From contig CM056578.1 in NCBI GenBank assembly GCA_029721435.1, forward strand, positions 12,896,313-12,960,312: 64,000 bases of DNA, given 5' to 3'. The notes below the pieces were generated by a model. The model had not been told where the DNA came from, searched no databases, and saw only the letters and a list, made by a program, of their open reading frames with translations. Source of the DNA: Gymnothorax reevesii (Eukaryota; Chordata; Actinopteri; Anguilliformes; Muraenidae). The position numbers were made by a program, and so were the translations under genes. Of this stretch, positions 26,093-39,164 are shown piece by piece; position 1 is the stretch's first letter; each line of letters begins with the position of its first letter.

Positions 26093-26756
26093 ACCAGTCC
26101 ATTATTATTCCTTGGAAGGCATGGTTACATTGTAATACTTTACAAGGCCAGTGTCTAAGAATCATATCAGTCATCATATCAAACTTCATAAATGAAGCTT
26201 ATATTTGATGTTTTTAAATAATGTCGGACAAATCAAATTCAATGAGGATCGTCATGCACAATACTATAGTAAGGTCCCAGTTCTCACCCCCATATTTGTT
26301 TCTTTCTTTTCTGAAAAAAATTCATCTTTTCTTTTTCTTACATGGGTTGTTTATATTTCCTGCACCTTGGAGGCACCCTTGTACATGGAATGAGAATATT
26401 TTGAATATAATAGTTTGGGAAAACCGGATTTAACAAAGCACTTTAACAGTGGGATGAATTAACACAGTGAGTATTGTTTTTCAGTCAGTATTCATATATA
26501 CACAGCAGGAGGTTGTTGAACGACTGCAGTTGACTCTTTCTTTTTAACGTGTGGTCAGGGCTAGAAAAAAAATATATGGTCTATGATCAACTGTACAGAC
26601 ACTGTAAATATTTTAATATGCTGTAGTGGTTTATATTTATTGCATGCACCTTTAAGACCAAAATAATTATATGTATTGAGGTCTTCTACTGTCGTCTATG
26701 GAATTTAAAAAAAATTGCTTTACAGTCACGTCAATGTAATTGGACCTTAATGAGAG

Positions 26757-26762
26757 AATAAA
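26757..26762 (+). promoter_or_regulatory. Canonical AATAAA polyadenylation signal, distal
   Basis: AATAAA about 1.14 kb after the stop codon, downstream of conserved-looking AT-rich 3'UTR-type sequence. A plausible distal signal; use is not shown. Confidence 0.4.
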
Positions 26763-26780
26763 ATCAAATTCAACAAGTGT

Positions 26781-28080
26781 CCATTGAGTTTAAGATTTTG
26801 GACTTTCTAATGATTCTGTTCGGACCATGGAACATTCACTAGACTGCGGTTTTAGTACAGCTAACGTTGCAAATATGAATTCTTTGCCACGGATTTTAAG
26901 ATTGCCCCAAATCCTAACCAATGCTGGCTTGGCAAATGAGTGTTAAATTTGTTTTTTGTCATGCAATTAGAGAATGTGTAAAATTGATTAATTTTTTAAA
27001 TAAACAAAAAAATGTACTTACTTTCCATATCTTTTTAAAAAGCTTACTAATCAAAATTTGTTTGTTTATCACGGTATTCATCAATCTGCTCATCAGAGGA
27101 CCATCCCAACATAATTATCCTTTCAGTCAGTGGTAACCAGTTTAAGGAGCGCTTCGTATCCAGCAGGTTTTCACTCCAAAACTGGAAAAGCACACCTCAT
27201 CCAATGGTTAGAGATCTTGTTCGACTGATAATTTCTAGATAGGCCACCTATTCATGAAGTGACTGTTACTTCTTGAGGCGATAATCCCTGCAGTCCTGAT
27301 AGCTAAAGGACTGTAACTTCTAGAACACAAGGGATATTCACAAACCGCAGTTGGCAGGACCAACATCAGATGCCAGATGCAGTTATTTTAAGAACATGAC
27401 CTAGTTTGCCACTGTAAATGTTCAATCGAATCTCATCGGCTCCTCGGTGGAAGAACAAAACTGCTAATAAAACTGCAAGAAACATGCTGCACAAAATGAG
27501 ACTAGATTGCGTTTGGCACTATATACCCCCATGGCGTGCCCTAGTGCAGGAAAATCATCCACCCTGATTATTGACTTAGAAAAAACCAGGAAAAATCTGA
27601 GCTATAACCTTGCCCTCAAATAGGCTCCTGGAGACACCCAAATTTATATTTGAGGGCTATTTGTACGACAGTTCACCAGCTAGAGTGTGAACAATCGATG
27701 ATAAAACAGACTGAAGGTCGGATGGATAGACTGACAGTGGATGGGACAACAGTAGTCCATAGGCAACTGACAGTGGATGGGACAACAGTAGTCCATAGGC
27801 AAATGAATGGCCGAAGGGGTAAAAACTAAGATCTCTACCATACGGTAGGCATAAATATGTACTCAAAATCTTCAGAATAACGAAAACCTCTGTAAAACCG
27901 CATGCGAGTGATACCTGGATGGCCTCCTGCATTCTGCAGAATTCTGCTGTTTTTGATGGATATACACTGTGCTATCCCATGAGCCTACTGGCACTGAGAT
28001 GAAGAGATATTTTCATGGCGACAGAGCAGGCGATAGCTCTTGAGAAAACTGTACAACAAGCTGCTGACATTGTCAAGCAA
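26781..28080. other. Start of the gene-poor interval after gabrg2
   Basis: AT-rich sequence with no recognisable gene. It contains the 36-bp tandem duplication listed at 27730-27801. Nothing else is identified. Confidence 0.6.
27730..27801 (+). repeat. Perfect 36-bp tandem duplication
   Basis: ACTGACAGTGGATGGGACAA followed by CAGTAGTCCATAGGCA occurs twice back to back (27730-27765, 27766-27801) with no difference, implying a recent duplication or slippage event. Confidence 0.95.
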
Positions 28081-28564
28081 TATCCCCCGCAACGGGCATT
28101 GCATTTTTGAATAGAGAATATTTATATGCATTTAGATTTCTAAAGAACTGTTCAAATTGCAAAGCTGTTAATTTCCTCGCAAGAAAAATAGGCTGGAGAG
28201 TATGCATCAGAAAACTCGGAAAATTATACCAAATTGTTTTCATGACGCACCTTTATGTCACCTTGATGCGAAATATGATCACGATCGGATGATTAGTTTC
28301 AAATTTATAGCCAAGACAGGACACATTACAGATTTCCCACAAATCTGACGCTTTTTGACCCAAAACGCAAGCAACTGTAAAGATATTTTCAAAATTGTTT
28401 TCCATGACACACCTTTATGTCTTTTTACACCTTGATGCCAAATATGATCACTATCGGATGATTATTTTCAAAGTTACAGCCCGGACAACAAACGTGTTGG
28501 ACGGACTGACGGACGGACGGACCCCATTTTTATATCCCCTGCAACAACTTTGTTGCGGGGGATA
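28081..28564. mobile_element. 484-bp element with TATCCCCCGCAAC ends
   Basis: Left end TATCCCCCGCAAC (28081-28093) and right end GTTGCGGGGGATA (28552-28564) are perfect inverted repeats. The right end is also a local hairpin: TATCCCCTGCAAC, a 6-nt loop, GTTGCGGGGGATA (28533-28564). A (GGAC)n stretch lies just inside (28499-28521). A segment of about 90 nt is repeated inside (about 28229-28318 and 28391-28486). If TA is the target duplication, a Tc1/mariner-like or unclassified MITE is possible. Confidence 0.65.
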
Positions 28565-31370
28565 AAAAATAGACGATATACAGAATCAGCAGGAACTCTT
28601 CATTAACCTGCCAAATGCCTCCAATTGTGACGTAAAATTGTGTCTTTAAATTTTAGTGTCGGTCAACGTTATGCTTCATCATGCGTAAACCGAGTCAGGA
28701 GATGGGCATTGTAGTAAGTCCAATTTTGTGCTGACACTGCTGTAATACACATATTGTATCTACTTGACGGTTGAGTAGTAGGCATCAAAGCAAACTCTGT
28801 GCACACATATGAAGTATGGTCCTGTGGATATGCCCAAAGTTGCTCTTCTGAAGAAGACAGTTGAAGAAGTTGAGCAAGAGTACCAAACTGGCAACTGAGT
28901 GAGCTTTTATTGTGATTATTATATTTATTACACCTCAAACGTAGCCTTGTGCCAACTAATTAAGGTTCCAGTCAAAACCTACTGGATCTCGTGCCACAGG
29001 ATTGGTTACTATTCTTGGTTACCAACATAAACCTAAAGCTTTTCCTGACCAGATTAAGTGCAAACTAGTATATGACTGGGCCGCCAAGTGCTGTCTGAGA
29101 ATATGCGCCCAAGCAAAGGGTGCGCATTGGCGATACTAAATATTAATCTGAAATTATAAATCTCCCTTATCCCTCCTAAAAGGGCGCCCCCTTTTGAAAT
29201 CTTTCTAGCGAGTAATTAGCCGAAAAAAGGCTTGATACGTAATTCTATCCCTTTCTCAGAATCCCTTTTCCCATTTCAGTATTATTTACATTTAAAACAG
29301 AAACCTCTTCCCGTCGCACCCTATGAAACATCGGCTTCGTAAGCCTAGCCTCATGTGTCGTTTTATGAGCTACTCGAAGTCTGCACTCCCGAAAATAAAC
29401 AAATAATCCTCGGAAAAAGTCCTAAATTTGAAACAAAGTAATTCATCGCATTGTAAATGGCTTACTTTTTTAATTCAATCAACTATCTTTAATGAATGTA
29501 ACTTCAGTGTCACTTCAGCCAGCAGAAATACATCCAGGCAGCAGGCTAATCCCATAAAAGGCATAAGATAATGAGCCTGATTATCGTTCCCTTTGGACTA
29601 TCATCAGCATTCTTAAAATGCTCTGAAACTGGCGATTTTATTTTATTTTCATCTTTTTACTGCAGGTACGTGAAAGTCATTTTCAATCTTTCGGTAACGA
29701 GTGCATTCTTTCAAACATAAGCTGACGCAGTACTTGTGGCAAAGACTGTGCCCTCTGGGTGGTACTCCTTCATGGCCCAGGAATATAGACAATCTGATTA
29801 AATTTTACATCACTGTCCTGGCAGTATGTTGATTCCTAGCTGCAAACTCTGATAGCTTAGCGCTGATTAGAGTTACTCAAATCCTAGTGAACACATGTAA
29901 TGAATCAGAGTGCAGGCCTAACAACTTATGCTGACTCTTCTGCCTTTTCCCAGTTGCTCAATCCCCCCTTAACAAACAAACTGTCACCGTAGTTGTGCAG
30001 ATAAATCAACAAATACTGTCGGTTTCCTTAACACAATGCAACTTTAGCCATTTTTCAAAAAACCTCATTGAAAAGATCTGTCAAATCTCACCGTGCCGAA
30101 TTTTATTCCTTGAAATGCGATGCTTGGTTGGAAGGATCCCAAGTGCATGGCAGTGCTAAAGTTTCAGATCCACTGCTGATGCTCTTCACCCGAGCGACAA
30201 GCTAACTGGTGCTCAGTGAAAGCTATTGCGGTGGCAGAATTGTTGCTTAATTCTATCATCAGTAATGTTGCTTTCATCACTGTCCTTGCGTCCACGAGTA
30301 ATGTAAGTGTAAGTGTTTTACTTTAGTTTCCTTCTAAATTTTGTTTGGAGGGGAAAAACGGATATCCCTCTCTGCTTGCTGTCGTTCGCCGTTTTTGCAT
30401 CCCACAGCATTTGTATCAGCGCTTTCTGCTGCCTTGAGAAAGCGTTCCCTCAATACATAATTAAAAATGCGAAACAAATTCAGCCCAGATTTTTTAATGA
30501 AAGGTTTTAGACATAGATTGTACAAAACCGTTCTAACCCAATTCATGTATTTATTTTTCTGTCGTAATTTTTACTGTTTAAAGTAACTGTTACATTGAGA
30601 ATGCTATAAGTCTGCAGCCGCCACCGGGAAGTGCTGCAAAGGGAGAGGCGCCCTTGTAAAGTTAAACACATTAAATACGAATGACATCAACGCCTGGCTG
30701 AGCCAACCAGCTAATCGTCGGTTAACCAATCGTTGAAAATATTCCCTGCCAGCCGACCAATCGCTGAACTTCTTCCCTGCCAGCCAGCCAGTGGTTGTAC
30801 TTGATCACTCAGGCGGATAGTCAGTCACTCGCTCAGCGACATTCGCCTTTATAGGGGCCTGGCAGCTGTTTGCGGCCCAGCCCAAAAATCTACTGTTCCG
30901 TTGGATTATCAAAACTACAGTAGTTACTCAGACCTGACTCTTTTATTTACAGCTCAATGACATCTCTAATTGTTGAATGCAATAATAAGAATTGGAGTCA
31001 AAAATGCCAAATTAGGGTTGGAGAGAAATCCTGCAGGATGATAAATCTTAAGGGACAGCGTTGGTTACCAGTGCTTTGGGTTTAACATGTGCTTTGATGA
31101 TAGAAAAAAAATGACTGAAATCATAAAAAGACAGTCATATTGTCATCCCCAGGGACACAGAAAAGAAAATAGAGACTTGGATATTTGCTCTTCATCCTAA
31201 ATGGTTATCACACCTGCGTGGTTTGTGTTCTTTTTGCATTAATATTTTAAAAAACCAACTTGAGCAAGTATGATTGGCTGAAACTGCTATACAAACATGT
31301 ACTGGCAACAGGACTGGTGCGTAAGCCTTACTCTAAATAAGGAAAACACTGTGGTCATATAGTTACCTAA
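28565..31370. other. Intergenic interval without recognised gene
   Basis: I see no coding exon, RNA gene or element with clear ends, apart from the short 31-bp duplication at 30725-30786. Confidence 0.55.
30725..30786 (+). repeat. Imperfect 31-bp tandem duplication
   Basis: Units ACCAATCG.TGAA..T.TTCCC followed by TGCCAGCC at 30725-30755 and 30756-30786 differ at about five positions, with a partial third unit after them. Confidence 0.8.
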
Positions 31371-31525
31371 GGGCCTGATCTGCTAAAGCCTCTAGCATGT
31401 GCAAAGCCATTTAGGTCCCACAAAGCCAATAACATAGCCACTGATTGGCCAAGGTATTTTTCCAGCGCCTATTACTGGCTTTGACATTAGTTTTGCGTGT
31501 GTGCCAAATGGTCTTAATCAGGCCC
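31371..31525. mobile_element. 155-bp MITE with GGGCCTGAT ends
   Basis: Left end GGGCCTGATCTGCTAAAG and right end CTTAATCAGGCCC form an inverted repeat. TAA lies before the left end and TTAA follows the right end, compatible with a 3-bp TWA target of PIF/Harbinger elements. Non-coding. Confidence 0.6.
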
Positions 31526-34500
31526 TTAAAAGGAGAAAAATTTAGGACATCTTCAGGGAAATGTTCATCAGACTCCCTTAAGAAAAAAAGGTTGTTTAAT
31601 CTTTTTTTTTGTTTTTTTTGAATAGCTTAAGAGTCAAATATTGCATCAAGTGAAGATCAGCGGTGCTCTGTGTGGGTGTGTAATATGTAGCCGAGGTTCA
31701 AACCAATGTCTTAATGTTTTACTGAACTCGTGTTCACAGGCTCAAGCTTGTGCTCATTCAGAGAAAATTGTCATGTCACATGTTTCCCTCATCACTCAGT
31801 GTGTATTATGATTTTCACATTGATCTCTATTTCCAGAAAATATTATCTGTTTAATCTTTACTTTCTATTTTCTAGTTTGAAGGGCCAAAGTATAGATTAT
31901 GATTAGTAATAATAATGATGATAATAATAAAACAATAGAAAACATCAACAGCATAATCAGGCATAGTGACATGATCTTGTTTTGGTTGAAGTTCTTTTGT
32001 TCTATTTCACCTTTGTCCAATCTGGAGTTACTGATTTGTTTGAATTGTTTCCATTATGACAATTAATTTTGTCTATATTATATGAGGATCTTAAAAGTAG
32101 TGCTAATGGCGGAGACCTATTTTTCCCCATCAACCGAGCATTGAAAGTACAGATTTTGAACTGTAATCCCAACCAGAGGCTGCCTTAGTTCGAAGGAATT
32201 CTTCAGTGTCATGAAAAACAAGATCTGCCATGCTCTGGGGAATAAGACCCACTATTGTTTTTTTTTTTTTTTTAAAGATATCTCCAGAACAGAGCTCTTG
32301 AACTGCAGTATTTCCCTTATACCTGATAAAAAAAGCTGTCATCAGCAGCTTTTGTTTTTTTCCCCCCATTTATTCATTAATTTATTTATTTTGGAAGTTT
32401 TAATTAAAAAGTAGCAGAAGTATTTTGCGCTCCGCTCCAACTGCCTACAGTGGTTCCGTGTTTTCTGCTCGTATCTACAAGAATCAAAATAGCTTCTTAG
32501 AGTGTCCTGTTTTAGAAATAAAAAACATTAAAAAAAAAAAAAACTGTTTTACATTCTCCTCTGGAAAAAGAATTTTCATGGCATTGGTAGATTCCTGCTT
32601 TTTTGCTGTTTTTTACGTTTGTTTGTTTGTTTGTTTGTTGGTTTAATATGTGGTCGAATGCTAAGTGAGAGAGAAATATGATGAAGTGGCCAAAGCGAAA
32701 AGGGAGTTCGGGGTTTTATGCACTTCCAAGGAATGAAAGTGAGAAATGTGAGTTTGTAAACTGGAATGGTTTGTGAGAAAAAGGTAGATACTTCTTTTGT
32801 TGTCCAGAAAAAAATAATAACTGACTTTCCTGAAATCTGCAGAAATTACCAATAAAGTTCTCTGATTTCAGATTAATTGTATATGTTGTACTTGGTGAAA
32901 ACAGATGTATGTTCCTATTTTTGAAGACAGAAGAGACTCGAAAGCAGGACACGTAAATAATTTACACAGTTCAATATTTTTTGACAGACAGATATATAAG
33001 CGTATTCAAACCAGTCAGAGTGCCGAGCAAAAGGCTCCCAAATCAGAAGAAAAAATAATCCACTAGCAATGTTATTTGTTTGCTATCATTGTATATTTCT
33101 TGAATAGTAAACAAAAAAGGTCACTGATTAATTGTTGTTCAGGTCTCCATAATTTACTGTATGTACTAAACAGATCCTTTTCATAAGGGAATTGCACACA
33201 GCTGTTGAAATTTACAATAAAATTGTTGCATTTGACAAAACAGTTTTGAGAAGTGTGTGGCTGTTTGGCTTATGCATCTTTATTTGTTTTTTATGCTTTT
33301 CTTAACTTATTTGATTCATTAGTTTTCAAATTAATATAGTCTTCTTCTTTTCTTCTCATATAGTCAAAGAATAAGCAGAACGTAATTGAGCTGAGTCTTT
33401 CTCTGGACCTGTGCTGATGTAGCATTGTCCTCACCAGCCCTTTATCTTTACCGTGTACTTTGGTCTTGATGATAGTTGTCATTTTGAAAAAGGTTTGGGT
33501 TCCCATGTGGTACAGAAGTGATTGTTCTTTTTGATCATTCTTAGTAAATCTTAAATTTTTAGTTTCCTGAAGTGGCTCAGATACTTAACTAAAATACAGA
33601 CATTTTGGAGCACGACTTCACAGCTATGTGATGAATAATTATTACAGCTGGTTTAAAGTGACTCAAGTTTCTGACATTAGAACATCATTCTAGTCCTGCA
33701 GAATATACATTTGCAATTTACGTAACAAAACAAGGGTATGGGCAAAAAATGGACAAACAAGCACCACTACCCCAGGCCTGGCACGGCGCTGTGCTTTGTT
33801 GCTTCATGTATTATATGCTGGCTAAGTAGCACTGACTACGTCCATTTGTGCACTTTCAGCATGGTATAAATTCAGCCCAAAAAACTGCACAGCTAATCAT
33901 TTATTTACCATTGCATGCTCATTCTTAATTATTAAAACAATAGCAGATGTGCGTACTTGATGTTGTGACTTTTCAGAAACTTTTAAGATAAGATACAAAC
34001 TATGAAGTTTCTGTTATCTTATGCATGCGCCGAGCTTGCATGACAGCACTTCACAAACAGACAGCATTTTCTGTTCAGCCTGTGATGTGAACGACACACT
34101 GTGCGTGAGCGGCATCAGGGTACGGGAGTGATGCTGCGGAGATTCCCTGATGCAGGGGATGCATCTGATCTCCATCTGCTCTGAAAAAGGTCTCAGAAGA
34201 AAGAAACGGATGAGAATGAAATGAATATCGACTTTATGTATATTTTATACACTTTATATAGTCTATATATAGACTTTATTATAACTGTGCTGCTGATCCT
34301 GTGAGAACTTAGAAATTTGCTAATCCTGTATAAGGGGAAGGAAAATAATTCAGAATTCAAATTTCACTAATATCGATTACAGTCAGCACCTACTCGGCTT
34401 ACCTTGATGTTTTAGTACTCAGAAAAACATTCAGGTTGTAAAAACGCAAGCGTGAATTTAGTCAAGAAAATTTAGACTTTAATTTATAGTGCTGATAAAC

Positions 34501-35521
34501 ATGGTAATGGCATATAACGGCAGCAGCTATGATACGGATGACGCACCGCGTGGCTAGAGTATGCACAGCATATGCATTTGCGATATTTTATATTAAAATT
34601 CAATTCTAATGAATGGTGTGTGCATCCTGCGAGTCAGCTGGGATGGGCTCCAGTTCCAGGTATAGAGAAAGAATGGATTTAATGAGCTTTGAGCATTCGT
34701 ACACTAAAAGTAATTTTGCTAGTCAGAATCAGCTATATACTTTGATCAACCTCATCTACTACAAAACCTATCAGTTCATGAAGCACGGGCAGTGCTCTGT
34801 GCAGTTGGGTTATCGTCATGAATCCATTAAGAACAGAGGAGGCTGCAAGCTCACAAGCTTGAAGTGTTTCACTTTCTAAGAATACATTTAGCTTTGAACT
34901 GTGTGGAAAACGAGATTGAACTGTGATCTTATACAGTAGCAAGTCGACTGTTTTGCTTACATTGTTTGCGATAGTGAATAATTTTATTTCCCTCTTAAAT
35001 AAAAATTGTTCATCAACATTTTATATCCCTATTAGGTATATAAATTGTTTTTCCAGTCTATGTTTAAGCCGAGTGCTGTTTGCCCATTCGGTACAGAGCT
35101 GTAATATGGGTTTTGCCATGGACATAGTTTGAGACATTTCCCAAGGATGTTTTATATTTCACTGGATATACAATTCGAAAATGGCTTCCCTTTCATTGCA
35201 ATGGAAATGGCTCAATGGTGCAGCACGCCGACGTGGGGGCCAAGCTTCCGGACCCACGCGGACATGCTCTATGTGACTTTTTGCTCACACATGCGAAGTC
35301 TGGGGCTCATGAACGCACTGGTATCCGAGGTGTCCATGACAACGGTTTGCACTCGTGGAACTCTGACCCAGGGTGCGTGTTCACGATCACTTTTCACTTT
35401 TCACCGGAAATGGAAGTCTGACCACTGCAGACTGCACCCTGATGTAAGTAAGAGCAGAAAGGGGGAAAAAAAAATGTCGGCAAAATAGTTGACTTGCTGT
35501 TGTGTAACGTGACATTGCTCA
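31526..35521. other. Intergenic interval, AT-rich
   Basis: Contains an AAT/GAT simple stretch (31903-31930), poly-T (32258-32273), a (GTTT)n run (32619-32640) and many AT-rich short frames. A fragment near 34614-34660 (GCGAGTCAGCTGGGATGGGC, TCCAG) looks like the tail of the fish repeat described at 3160. No gene seen. Confidence 0.55.
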
Positions 35522-35631
35522 GGAGTTCGTTTCCCAAAATCACAGATGCTAACTTCCATTGTTGGAATCATTGACTGTGAATGGACAAACGACATAAGTT
35601 GCTGCAACTACGCTTTTGGGAAACGCGCTCC
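35522..35631. mobile_element. 110-bp Harbinger-type MITE
   Basis: GGAGTTCGTTTCCCAAAATC at the left and GCTTTTGGGAAACGCGCTCC at the right are inverted repeats with three mismatches. The centre has a weaker dyad around CCATTG..GAATCATTGAC. TTTCCCAAAA termini with a gene-free centre are typical of fish Harbinger MITEs. Confidence 0.72.
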
Positions 35632-36139
35632 AGGCTTTTGACCTCTTCAGTTCAACGATGAATAAGAATATTAATGGAGTCAGACGATTCTCGCTCTTCT
35701 ACGTGCAAATTCCATTATCTTCTCCGGACTCAAGACAATAAACCGAACACACGGAGCCTCAAAGTTTTGTCAATTCTGGCAAGCTAATTTACTTTTAGCT
35801 AACACAACTTATAACCATTCCATGGAGTATAGTAAAATGTGGGTCTACCGTGAAATGTTACACACATTGTACTGCGTTATTTTTACTTTTGTTTTAAAGC
35901 TTCTTTTTTCTGTCTTTCCCGAGAGATAACCGAGCCTCTTAGAGTGCATTGAACAGTTCATCCAGAATTTCTGCATGTCAGCGAACCAGAGGCTGTGCCT
36001 TTCTCTCCACCCCCGGCCCTATTCCCTTTCCAATAAAGTCTGTCTTGATTATAATTTGAATACTGTCTCATTACATTTCTAAGTGCGAGTTAACATCAAT
36101 TGTAGTTGTGGTACTCAATTTTATGATAGTGGCCAGTTC

Positions 36140-36395
36140 TGCCTAATTTAGGCTAGCCTTTTCAGGCCTTTTTTGCCTGTGTCCCAACTTTTCTTAGACC
36201 TGTTGCAGCCAGAAAATTTGAAAGAAGCTCATTTTGTGGATAAAATTGAAAAATTTCTCAGTTTAAACATTTGAAATGTTATCTATGTTCTATTGTTAGT
36301 AACATTGGCTCATATAATCTGAAAGTCATTGCATTTTGATTTCATTCACAATTTACACTTCGTGCCAACTATTTCGGAATTGGGGTTGTACATCT
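36140..36395 (+). repeat. Dispersed vertebrate-type repeat fragment
   Basis: GTGTCCCAACTTTTCTTAGA near the start and CGGAATTGGGGTTGTA at the end, with TTCTCAGTTTAAACATTTGA between, resemble a repeat end I associate with many fish genomes. The class is not certain. From 36400 to 37200 nothing is identified. Confidence 0.35.
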
Positions 36396-37208
36396 ACTCG
36401 ATCTTCCTCTCATGCTCAACTGTTGCATTTTTTAAGACTCGAAGCCATTATCTTCCTTCAGATGAAAATCAGCCACACCGTCGAATCTGCCTGCATCACT
36501 CCCATTGATCTCAGATGCTGCTCACGAACGTTAGATTGTTTGGATTTCATATACTTTGACGTTTCCACCAACCAAAAACTTCAATCTAACAAAGGCTGTG
36601 CCACAAATAATGAAAATGTATGTTTAGTGCTTGTTTGGATCATGCACAAAAAAGTTATAATTTTGTATCTCATCTATCAAATTGCTGAAAAGTTTTGTCA
36701 TCAAGTATGAAGGTCTGTAAATAATGTAAGAATAAAGAATGGTTAATAAATGGTTTGCTTAGCAGTGTTTGAACTGAATTTATGTAGTGCTGTAAGTGCA
36801 CTCATGGACATTACTTTAGATGCTACTCAGCTGACACATTATGCATAACGCATCAAAATAAAGTTTTGTGAATTGGTGCTATTCAAAGTAATGGAACTAT
36901 ACAACTCAGTTCATGGATATATTCATATCATTTTAATATGAAAAAGTACGGTGAGTTTTGGCTGCGTACATGGTTCTAGGATTTCACAACAGTGGCCTTA
37001 GCTTACAGTACATTTTGCTGCGCTACATGAAGTGCGGCAATTGAGTTGCTACATATTATGGCCTTACATCAATTAGAATAAAATGGCAAAAATAAACTGA
37101 GAAACAAAGAAAAGTTAGCTAGTAAGGTAATGTGCTCTTATGGTCACTCAAAGTGACTGCAAAACAAAGAAAAGTTTGATGAAATAAGTGTAAATGTGCA
37201 CACGCTAG

Positions 37209-37385
37209 TAGTAAGTTTGATTTTGAATAATTACGTGCAAACTTATTCTCCAGTCTGCCTTTAATTAACTTGCATTTCTTTTGTCGCTCAGTAGTTTTGC
37301 ACCGTAATGCCAGCTCACATCACTGGCTTGGCTACGTCTATAATGTTGATCAGAGACGGACGGCAAGGAATGCCCATTTCTGGTG
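37209..37385 (+). repeat. Direct repeat, copy 1
   Basis: About 175 nt matching 37881-38060 in the same orientation. Shared blocks include CTTTAATTAACTTGC, TTTGCACCGTAA, GCCAGCTCAC, CTTGGCTACGTCT and TAATGTTGA. The pair is spaced about 670 nt apart. Confidence 0.7.
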
Positions 37386-37880
37386 TCCCCATATCCAGCG
37401 GCATGAGATGCGCTGCATACGGCTTATCATTAGCAAGTGGCCTCACTACCTAGCCTCTCACATGCCATAGACCGCATGCTGTGGCTCTTAGCACCACACC
37501 TTGTATTGCAAAACGCAGCGGATCTATGGGAGTAAACCCTGATCAAAAAAAAGATCAGCCCCTGCTTGGGTTAGCCCACTGGTCCTTTCAAGATAGCTCC
37601 TCTGGTGTTAGTGCTGGTGATTTGTGCTTCTGTATGATTCTACTCCAGACGCTACCCTCTGAGGAACGCAAGTACGGAAGTGGGCAGCCTGCTTGCCCAC
37701 TGCACAGGGCCAGCAACCCTTAATAGTGGTATTTAACCGGCTACGGACCCAGAAACATATTATAAGCAATCACATCAACAACTGCATCGTCAATCTGGGC
37801 TGGATAATAACAAGCGTGACAGAACCCGGGTAAAGCCTCGAGGACCTTGTGGTTTTGATCAGCCCAGATCTACTCGCAAT

Positions 37881-38060
37881 TAGTAAATTTGATTTACTAT
37901 GATAATTACGCGCAATCTTATTTTCCGATCTGTCTTTAATTAACTTGCGTTTCTTCTGTTGCTCAATATATTTGCACCGTAACATCGCCAGCTCACTTTA
38001 CCGACTTGGCTACGTCTTTAATGTTGAGCACAGACAGACGGCTAGGAAGCCCATTACTCC
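37881..38060 (+). repeat. Direct repeat, copy 2
   Basis: Partner of 37209-37385, diverged at roughly one base in five or six. The enclosed 500 nt shows no open frame of note, so the pair could be short LTRs of a non-autonomous element or two tandem insertions of one SINE-like repeat. Confidence 0.7.
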
Positions 38061-39164
38061 ACCCAATCACATCCACTGCAGTGCTAAATTCGGAGGAGAC
38101 GAGAATGCGCTTATATATGAGGACCCATTGGTGTTCGAATAGCCTGAATATAAATAAAACCATTTTGTCTTAGCCAAGAAACGAGGCATCAATGATTTAA
38201 AAGAGAAAAATAAACCGTTTCGGTATCGATAATTTGTGGCTGTGAAAAAAATTTATCCACGGATTTATCAGCGTGTCTTTTTCAATTATTCCCTACGGAG
38301 AAATTTTGTTTTGGCCCCCATGGCATCATGTGACCTGCAATATCAGGTTCACCTCTACGCCCATGTTGGTGTGTGTTCCAGCCTTCATTGCCTGTCCAGT
38401 TTTCCTTATAGACTGGAAAACGCAGAGAGGGATAACAAGACAAACCTATGGACAGACAAACAGCTCCAGTCACGGAGTACTAAAAGTGTATAGATTAGAG
38501 AAGGGAAAGCACAAAGTATTTGTAGAGACCCACAGAAAATCACAGCAGAGATAATTAGGGAAAGGCAAGGAGGCGGAGACTAGAATAGGGCGACTGCTGA
38601 GAGATCGTTAGTCAATTAGTAAGTGCAGCCATACAATCCCGAGTGCTTGTTAGTAAGTTAGTCAAAATATACAGGGTTAGTGTGGGTTAGTAATTAGCGA
38701 AAACAACAAACTGTTCGTATGTGTTATTAAGACCGTAAAAGAGAGAGTAAGGAAGAACACGAGATAATGAAAGAAGATTGAAACCCAGAAACCAATAAAT
38801 CACCCGAATGAGTGGCACGCAAGACAAGGGACCGTGAGCAAAGATACACACCTGACAAGACGGGGGAGACAAAGTGCAAAGCATGGCAATGTAAGCATGG
38901 CAAGGAAAATAAACATGGCTATGAAAACAAAACATGGCATGGAGACTATATAAACTAAAACATGAAAATAATAAAACATGAAATCCTTATAAACCAAATA
39001 CACAATACATGATCAAAGAATGGTCAGAAACAGGCAGTGGTCACTAAACACAAGAATCAATACATCATGGCACTAGGCCAGGCACAGAACTTGAACTAGA
39101 TATGATCATAAACATAGGACATGGCATGGCAAAGACAGAAAATGCAGGATCACAACACTCTCAG

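Larger units (their letters stand above)
25614..26780 (+). other. gabrg2: Probable gabrg2 3' untranslated region
   Basis: Follows the stop codon directly and shows no further coding potential. AATAAA occurs at 26087-26092 and 26757-26762, either of which could direct cleavage. A TGTAAATA motif of the Pumilio type lies at about 26602-26609 in an AT-rich stretch. The true 3' end is not visible in sequence; the limit given is the later signal plus about 20 nt. A G-rich patch (25867-25915) and an A12 run lie inside. Confidence 0.55.

Noticed and set aside
32619..32640. GTTT repeat as a CRISPR-like or regulatory array
   Set aside because: A simple tetranucleotide microsatellite without spacers, in a vertebrate genome.
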